Source of the DNA: an uncultured bacterium
Lineage (GTDB): Bacteria > Muiribacteriota > Ozemobacteria > Ozemobacterales > Ozemobacteraceae
DNA length: 64,000 bases
Assembly (NCBI GenBank): GCA_937949615.1
Contig: CALEDQ010000030.1
Location: 124,001 to 188,000 of the forward strand
Reading direction: 5' to 3'
The position numbers and the translations under genes are program-made. Below are positions 58,886-64,000 of the stretch, in pieces; positions within the stretch are counted from its first letter, which is position 1; each line of letters begins with the position of its first letter. The notes under the pieces were generated by a model. The model was not told where the DNA came from. It saw only the letters and a list, made by a program, of their open reading frames with translations, and did not search any database.

Positions 58886-60139
58886 ATGTACGACGCACCG
58901 AAGCTCAATTTAACTAAAAGCATGGCCGAGTTTGAACATGGCAAAAAATGCACCCCGGGTGGTGTTCTCGGTATCAGACGCCCATACAATTTTGTCGAGG
59001 GCGAATACCCGATATATTTTGACCACGGCAAAGGCGGTCGAATAACCGACATCGACGGCAATGAATATCTTGACTATCTTTGCGCCTATGGCCCGATCAT
59101 CATCGGCCACCGTGAAGAAGAAATCGATAACGCCGCAATCGACCAGATGCGCAATAAAGGTTTTTGTTTCTCTCTCACCCAGCCAATTCAGAACCAGCTG
59201 GCGGTTAAGCTGAAAAATCTGATCAAATGCGCCGAAATGACCGTTTTTGTCAAAACCGGCTCAGACGCCACGACTCTGGCAACCCGCGTTGCACGCGGCT
59301 ATACTGGCCGCAACAAGATCATACGCTGTGGTTATCACGGCTGGCACGACTGGTGCGTCGAAGTAAAGGGCGGCGTTCCGGCCAAACTCTATGAAGATGT
59401 TTATGAATTTCACTATAACCATCTCGAAGAGCTTGAAACACTCATGAAACAGCATGGCGACCAGACAGCCGCCATTATTGTCACCCCGATCGGGCACCCG
59501 CTCGCCGAGCAGGTAGAATACCCGAAACCAGGCTTTCTTGAAGGCGTAAGAGCTCTGGCCGATAAATACGGTGCAGTTCTCATTTTTGACGAAATCCGTT
59601 CCGGCTTCAGAGTGCATATCGGCGGCGCCCAGACCCTGTTCGGCGTCACCCCTGACCTGTCGACCTTCGGCAAGGCGATGGCCAATGGCTATCCAATCGG
59701 CGCCTGTGTCGGCAAAGCCCAGTTCATGAAGAAGATCGAAAAGGAAGTCTTCATTTCGTCGACTTTCTTCCCGAACAGTCTTGAATTCGCCGCGGCCCTC
59801 AAAACCATTGAAATGCTCGAACGCGACAAGGTTCTCGATGTGATCAAAGCGAAGGGCGAATGGTTCAACGCCGAGCTCGGCAAGGTCCTGGCAAAGCACA
59901 AAGTTTCGACCGGCGCTTCCCCGGTGCCGCAGATGCCTTTCGTCACTTTCAACAAAGACGAATCTAAAACATATAAGGCAAAGCGCGTCGACTTCTATAC
60001 TCAGCTGATCAGACGCAAAGTGTTCCTGCAACCGTATCACCACGGTTATATCTGCTACCGGCACACCGACGAAGATCTTAAATATACGCTAAAAGCCATT
60101 GACGAATCACTTTCATTCGTCGACGAAAAGAAATACTGA
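58886..60139 (+). CDS. kat: Acyl-CoA beta-transaminase, Kat type (class III aminotransferase)
   Basis: ATG 58886, 8-14 bases after AGGAGGGAAGG, is chosen over an upstream in-frame ATG, giving 417 aa. It is a class III PLP aminotransferase, related to glutamate-1-semialdehyde aminomutase, with GSDATTLATRVARGYTGR, YHGWHDW, FDEIRSGFR and the PLP Lys263 in STFGKAMANGYPIG. Next to kce, CoA transferase, kdd and kamA it best fits Kat, first described in Candidatus Cloacamonas. Kat turns 3-aminobutyryl-CoA plus 2-oxoglutarate into acetoacetyl-CoA plus glutamate, instead of deamination by Kal. Assignment rests on context and family, since GSA aminomutase-like proteins cannot be told apart by length. 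Confidence 0.8.
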   Translation: MYDAPKLNLTKSMAEFEHGKKCTPGGVLGIRRPYNFVEGEYPIYFDHGKGGRITDIDGNEYLDYLCAYGPIIIGHREEEIDNAAIDQMRNKGFCFSLTQPIQNQLAVKLKNLIKCAEMTVFVKTGSDATTLATRVARGYTGRNKIIRCGYHGWHDWCVEVKGGVPAKLYEDVYEFHYNHLEELETLMKQHGDQTAAIIVTPIGHPLAEQVEYPKPGFLEGVRALADKYGAVLIFDEIRSGFRVHIGGAQTLFGVTPDLSTFGKAMANGYPIGACVGKAQFMKKIEKEVFISSTFFPNSLEFAAALKTIEMLERDKVLDVIKAKGEWFNAELGKVLAKHKVSTGASPVPQMPFVTFNKDESKTYKAKRVDFYTQLIRRKVFLQPYHHGYICYRHTDEDLKYTLKAIDESLSFVDEKKY

Positions 60140-60150
60140 GGCAGGGAAAC

Positions 60151-60975
60151 ATGGAAAAACTCATCATTACCGCCGCCATTTGCGGCGCTGAAGTAACCAA
60201 AGAAAATAACCCGGCAGTACCTTACACGATCGCCGAACTGGTACGCGAAGCCGAATCGGCAATCAACGCCGGCGCTTCGATCATTCATCTGCATGTGCGC
60301 GAAGATGACGGCACCCCGACACAGAGCCGCGAGCGTTTTCGCGCCGCGATCAACGCCATTCAGGAACGCTGCCCAAAGGCAATCATTCAGCCTTCGACCG
60401 GCGGTGCTGTCGGCATGTCGAACGAAGAACGTCTGCAGCCAGTCGACCTGAAACCGGAAATGGCCACCCTCGACTGTGGCACCGTGAATTTTGGCAATGA
60501 CGACATTTTCGTCAACTCAGAAAACACGATCATCGCCTTCGGCAAAAAAATGCTTGAACTCGGCGTCAAACCCGAAGTGGAAGTATTCGACAAGGGCATG
60601 ATCGACACTGCTATCAGACTGCAGAAAAAGGGGTTCATCGCGTCGCCGATGCACTTTAACTTCGTCATGGGCGTTACCGGCGGTATCAGCGCCAGCGTTC
60701 GCGATGTGGTTTATATGCAGGGCAGTATTCCGGCCGGCAGCACCTTCACGGTTTCAGGTGTCGGCAGGTCGCAGTTTCAGATGGCCACCACCGCCATTCT
60801 GCTCGGCGGCCATGTCAGGGTCGGTTTTGAAGACAATACCTATCTGGCAAAAGGTGTTCTCGCCGCTTCTAATGGTGAAATGGTAGCCAAAGCGGTGCGC
60901 ATCGCCAAAGAACTTGGCCGCGAAATCGCCACCCCCGACGAAGCCCGCGCCATTCTTGGCCTCAAGCCCCGCTGA
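60151..60975 (+). CDS. kce: 3-Keto-5-aminohexanoate cleavage enzyme
   Basis: Kce converts 3-keto-5-aminohexanoate and acetyl-CoA to 3-aminobutyryl-CoA and acetoacetate. The Zn2+ ligands H46 and H48 (IHLHVRE) and Glu227 (GFEDN) match the family; PSTGGAVGMS and MHFNFVMGVTGG are typical BKACE stretches. The 274-aa length is standard. It follows kat by 11 bases. Confidence 0.95.
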   Translation: MEKLIITAAICGAEVTKENNPAVPYTIAELVREAESAINAGASIIHLHVREDDGTPTQSRERFRAAINAIQERCPKAIIQPSTGGAVGMSNEERLQPVDLKPEMATLDCGTVNFGNDDIFVNSENTIIAFGKKMLELGVKPEVEVFDKGMIDTAIRLQKKGFIASPMHFNFVMGVTGGISASVRDVVYMQGSIPAGSTFTVSGVGRSQFQMATTAILLGGHVRVGFEDNTYLAKGVLAASNGEMVAKAVRIAKELGREIATPDEARAILGLKPR

Positions 60976-61002
60976 GTAAAATAAAAAGGAAAGGCTCAAC
61001 TG

Positions 61003-61662
61003 ATGTTTGACAAGATTATCAACAAAAATGACTTCGCCAGCCTGATCAAAGACGGCATGGTCATCATGGTTGGCGGTTTTCTTGGTTGCGGCACCCCCGA
61101 AACGCTGATCGACCTCATTCTCGCCAGCGGTGCCAAAAACCTGACTCTTATCTGCAACGACACTTCGTTCGTTGACCGTGGCGTTGGCCGTCTGGTTGCC
61201 GCAAAGCAGGCCGCAAAGGTTATCACCTCGCATATCGGCACCAACCCTGAAACCGGTAAGCAAATGGTCGAAGGCACTCTAAATGTCGATCTGGTGCCGC
61301 AGGGCACTCTGGCTGAACGTATCAGATGCGCTGGTGCCGGGCTCGGCGGTGTGCTGACCCCGACCGGCGTCGGTACTGTCGTTGAAGAAGGCAAGCAGAA
61401 AATCACCGTCGATGGTCACGAATACCTGCTTGAACTGCCATTGCACGCGGACCTGGCCATTATCAACGGCAGCACCGTCGATAAAGCCGGCAACGTTGTC
61501 TACAACGCAACTACCCGCAATTTCAACCCGCTGATGGCTATGGCTGCCAGCGTTGTCGTGGTTGAAGCCGAAAAGCTGGTTGAACCAGGCGAACTGATGC
61601 CCGAGCTGGTAATGACACCGGGCCCGCTGGTCACCCACATTTTCAAATCCGAAAAACGCTGA
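61003..61662 (+). CDS. atoD: Acetoacetate/butyrate CoA-transferase alpha subunit
   Basis: A 219-aa family I CoA-transferase alpha chain: GGFLGCGTPETLIDLILASGAKNLTLICND is the N-terminal signature, with GTLAERIRCAGAGLGGVLTPTGVGT following. With the beta chain it moves CoA onto acetoacetate released by Kce, or between butyrate and acetyl-CoA, as in the known lysine-fermentation scheme. It lies 18 bases before the beta subunit. Confidence 0.93.
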   Translation: MFDKIINKNDFASLIKDGMVIMVGGFLGCGTPETLIDLILASGAKNLTLICNDTSFVDRGVGRLVAAKQAAKVITSHIGTNPETGKQMVEGTLNVDLVPQGTLAERIRCAGAGLGGVLTPTGVGTVVEEGKQKITVDGHEYLLELPLHADLAIINGSTVDKAGNVVYNATTRNFNPLMAMAASVVVVEAEKLVEPGELMPELVMTPGPLVTHIFKSEKR

Positions 61663-61680
61663 CGGGCAAGGAGCAACAAG

Positions 61681-62352
61681 ATGATCGAAGATATCGAACT
61701 GGCCAAAAACATTATCGCGAAGCGCATCGCCCGCGAATTCAAAAATAATCAGCTGGTTAACCTGGGTATCGGCCTGCCGACCATGGTTGCCAACCATATT
61801 CCGCAGGGCGTCAATGTCATTCTGCAGTCTGAAAACGGCATGATCGGCATGGGCCCTGCCCCCGAACCCGGCAAAGAAAACCCTGAAATCACCAATGCCG
61901 GCGCTTCCATGGTCACGATTCTGCCGCACGGCTGCTATTTCGACAGCGCCATGTCGTTTGCCCTGATTCGCGGCAAGCACGTTGAATATACAGTCCTCGG
62001 CGCTCTCGAAGTCGATCAGGAAGGCAGTCTCGCCAGCTGGATCATCCCGGGCAAAAAGGTTCCGGGAATGGGCGGCGCGATGGATCTCGTCGTCGGCGCG
62101 AAGAACGTCATCGTTTCGACACTGCACACCGAACGCGGCAAGCCGAAGATTCTCAAAAAGTGCCGCCTGCCACTGACGGCACGCCATGTCGTCAACATGA
62201 TCGTGACCGAGCTTGGCGTTTTCAGGGTCACCCCGGGTGGCCTCGGCCTCGCCCTGATCGAGATCAATAAAGACACGACCATCGACGAAATACGAGCAAA
62301 CACCGAAGCCGAATTCATAGTTTCAGATAATCTGAAAACGATGGAAGTTTAA
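61681..62352 (+). CDS. atoA: Acetoacetate/butyrate CoA-transferase beta subunit
   Basis: A 223-aa beta chain carrying the catalytic Glu51 in LQSENGMIGMGPAP, with NLGIGLPTMVANHIPQGVNV before it and GGAMDLVVGAKNVIV later. It completes the heteromeric CoA-transferase with the upstream alpha chain. A weak inverted repeat and a 120-base gap follow, so kdd may also have its own promoter. Confidence 0.94.
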   Translation: MIEDIELAKNIIAKRIAREFKNNQLVNLGIGLPTMVANHIPQGVNVILQSENGMIGMGPAPEPGKENPEITNAGASMVTILPHGCYFDSAMSFALIRGKHVEYTVLGALEVDQEGSLASWIIPGKKVPGMGGAMDLVVGAKNVIVSTLHTERGKPKILKKCRLPLTARHVVNMIVTELGVFRVTPGGLGLALIEINKDTTIDEIRANTEAEFIVSDNLKTMEV

Positions 62353-62475
62353 GCCCGGGGATTAAAAAATTCCCGGTTGGTAAGTTGAATATTTGCTGCT
62401 ATCATAGCTAGACAAGGTTCTGTTTTGTACATAGCAAAGTCTTCATAAAATCAACATACGCAAGGAGAAATGACT

Positions 62476-63513
62476 GTGAAAAAAGGATGCCCCTATGGAA
62501 CCCACCGTGTTATCGAGCCCAAAGGCGTTCTGCCGCAGCCGGCACTCAGAATCGACAACACCATGGAGATTTATGACAACGAGATTCTGATCGACGTCAG
62601 AACCCTCAATGTTGACTCAGCCAGTTTCACCCAGATCGAAAAACAGGCCAACCATGATATCGAAGAGATCAAGAAAATCATGATGGGTCTCGTCGAAAAG
62701 CAGGGCAAGCACAAAAACCCGGTTACCGGTTCAGGTGGCATGCTGATCGGCACCGTTAAAGAAATTGGCCCGGCCCTCAAAGGAAAAACTCCGCTGAAAG
62801 TCGGCGACAAGATCGCCACCCTCGTTTCTCTCTCTCTCACCCCGCTGAAAATCGAAAAAATTCTCGAAGTCAGACCCGACATCGATCAGGTTGACATCAA
62901 GGGCCAGGCAATTCTGTTCGAAAGCGGCATCTATGCCGTTCTGCCGAACGATATGCCCGAAACCCTCGCTCTCTCGGTTCTCGACGTAGCCGGCGCCCCC
63001 GCTCAGGCTGCCAAGCTCGTTCGCCCCGGCGACATCGTCGTGGTAATCGGCGGCGGCGGAAAATCAGGCCTTCTCTGCCTGTATGAAGCCAAAAAACGCG
63101 CCGGCATCACCGGTAAGGTCATCTGCATCGGCGGCTCAGAAAAGAGCACCGAACGTGCCCGCCAGCTCGGTCTCGCCGACGAATATTTCGCTGCTGACGC
63201 CACCGACGCAATCAGCATCTACAACAAAATCAGCGCTCTTACCGATGGCAAGCTTGCTGACCTGGTAATCAACTGCGTTAATATTCCCAACACCGAAATG
63301 GCCAGCATTCTCTCCTGCAGAGAAGGCGGCACCGTTTATTTCTTCAGCATGGCCACCAGCTTCACCCAGGCCGCTCTCGGCGCCGAAGGCGTTGGCAAAG
63401 ACGTTAACATGATCATCGGTAATGGCTACTGCAAAGACCACGCTGCCATTTCGCTGCAGGTTCTGCGCGAAAGCCCGGCACTCCGCAAACTGTTCGAAGA
63501 AATGTACTGCTGA
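62476..63513 (+). CDS. kdd: L-erythro-3,5-diaminohexanoate dehydrogenase
   Basis: Kdd oxidises 3,5-diaminohexanoate with NAD(P)+ to 3-keto-5-aminohexanoate. I prefer GTG 62476 (8 bases after AAGGAG) to ATG 62470, which is one to two bases from it; the protein then begins KKGCPYGTHRVIEPKGVLPQP, like known Kdd. The nucleotide-binding region is GDIVVVIGGGGKSGLLCLYEA (about residue 177-197), followed by CIGGSEKSTERARQLG. Length is 345 aa. Confidence 0.93.
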   Translation: MKKGCPYGTHRVIEPKGVLPQPALRIDNTMEIYDNEILIDVRTLNVDSASFTQIEKQANHDIEEIKKIMMGLVEKQGKHKNPVTGSGGMLIGTVKEIGPALKGKTPLKVGDKIATLVSLSLTPLKIEKILEVRPDIDQVDIKGQAILFESGIYAVLPNDMPETLALSVLDVAGAPAQAAKLVRPGDIVVVIGGGGKSGLLCLYEAKKRAGITGKVICIGGSEKSTERARQLGLADEYFAADATDAISIYNKISALTDGKLADLVINCVNIPNTEMASILSCREGGTVYFFSMATSFTQAALGAEGVGKDVNMIIGNGYCKDHAAISLQVLRESPALRKLFEEMYC

Positions 63514-63554
63514 GACACCTCAAAAAGTGCCCCAACAGGGAAAGGAATCAGTAA

Positions 63555-64000
63555 TTGAACAGCAGTTACACTCGTGATGAGCACATTCAGCGACGGGCAA
63601 AGCTGTTTCCGAACGTCAGCGACACCGACTGGAACGACTGGAAATGGCATGTCCGCAACCGTATCGAAACCATCGACGACCTCAGAAAATTCGTCAAGCT
63701 GACCGAAATGGAAGTCGACGGTGTCAAAGACTGTCTGACAACCCTGCGCATGGCGATTACGCCGTATTATCTGACTCTCATCGATCCGGATAACCCAAAT
63801 GATCCGGTGCGCAAACAGGCGATTCCGACCGACCTCGAACTTTATCGTTCGCCGGCCGATCTCGAAGACCCGCTGCACGAAGACGGCGATTCGCCAGTTC
63901 ACGGACTGACCCACCGCTACCCTGACCGCGCCCTGCTGCTGGTCACAGACCAGTGCTCGATGTATTGCCGCCACTGTACCCGCAGACGCTTTGCCGGTCA
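63555..64000 (+). CDS. kamA: Lysine 2,3-aminomutase (partial, runs off right edge)
   Basis: TTG start with AAGGAA 5-9 bases upstream; open to the window end, giving the first 148 residues. Text such as DTDWNDWKWHVRNRIETIDDLRKF and HGLTHRYPDRALLLVTDQCSMYCRHCTRR is diagnostic of KamA; the radical SAM cluster Cys are C134, C138 and C141. It converts L-lysine to L-beta-lysine, the first step of the pathway encoded by the whole operon. KamD/KamE (beta-lysine 5,6-aminomutase) are not in this window and would be expected downstream. Confidence 0.95.
   Translation, partial: MNSSYTRDEHIQRRAKLFPNVSDTDWNDWKWHVRNRIETIDDLRKFVKLTEMEVDGVKDCLTTLRMAITPYYLTLIDPDNPNDPVRKQAIPTDLELYRSPADLEDPLHEDGDSPVHGLTHRYPDRALLLVTDQCSMYCRHCTRRRFAG

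Noticed and set aside
59261..60064. 267-codon open frame on the minus strand
   Set aside because: Antisense to kat, which has clear active-site motifs.
61279..62187. 302-codon open frame on the minus strand
   Set aside because: Antisense to the CoA-transferase genes, whose products are clear; long antisense frames are common at this G+C.

Overview
The window reads as a bacterial chromosome segment of moderate G+C with short intergenic gaps, many 1-4 nt gene overlaps, frequent TTG and GTG starts, and no rRNA, tRNA, CRISPR array or insertion sequence that I could recognise. The cell seems to have a Gram-negative type envelope: there is a lipoprotein signal, CmoA/CmoB, a Na+-NQR complex and pseudopilins. 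It looks like an anaerobic amino-acid fermenter. A lineage such as Candidatus Riflebacteria (or another deep lineage such as Cloacimonadota) would fit the giant cyclases, pseudopilin operon, clostripain-family protein and Kat-type lysine fermentation. This is an inference from content only; no phylogenetic marker was tested.

Region by region. 1-11.4 kb (minus strand): two tandem giant membrane proteins, each with class III nucleotide cyclase domains, behind a small zinc-ribbon membrane protein. 11.5-16.1 kb: an unknown protein, a MntP-type Mn2+ exporter, a Gate-domain membrane protein preceded by a (TG)10 tract, an alpha/beta hydrolase and M18 aminopeptidase. 16.2-18.5 kb: small unknowns flanking release factor 3. 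18.5-19.3 kb: a 754-base stretch with no convincing gene. 19.3-24.7 kb: a hydrolase, then nqrBCDEF without nqrA, and an unknown last gene. 24.8-25.7 kb: secreted endonuclease I. 26.0-32.7 kb: HEAT-repeat membrane protein, ECF sigma factor, zinc anti-sigma factor, a large membrane-anchored protein and two pseudopilin-like proteins. 32.9-37.9 kb (minus): secreted proteins, an M15 peptidase lipoprotein, a STAS protein and a clostripain-family protease. 38.0-42.4 kb: ATP-grasp ligase, esterase and RND-type exporter. 42.5-47.1 kb: a membrane-linked polyamine module (two DUF4178 proteins, small membrane proteins, DUF350, membrane-anchored spermidine synthase-like protein, SpeD). 47.1-53.8 kb: hybrid histidine kinase, Na+/phosphate cotransporter, radical SAM protein and a small secreted protein. 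53.9-57.7 kb: queuosine salvage protein (minus), secreted EEP nuclease, CmoA and CmoB. 57.8-58.7 kb: a charged 56-aa protein and a secreted Gly-Asp-Ser repeat protein. 58.9-64.0 kb: lysine fermentation operon kat-kce-CoA transferase(2)-kdd-kamA, running off the right edge.

How it fits together. The lysine operon would turn lysine into acetoacetyl-CoA and reduced cofactor. NQR would convert NADH oxidation into a Na+ gradient, and the Na+/phosphate symporter could spend that gradient. Queuosine salvage and cmo5U synthesis both act on tRNA wobble position 34. The most unusual items are the giant cyclases, whose two catalytic domains carry complementary losses of active-site residues; the membrane polyamine module; and the sigma-factor-linked pseudopilin operon.
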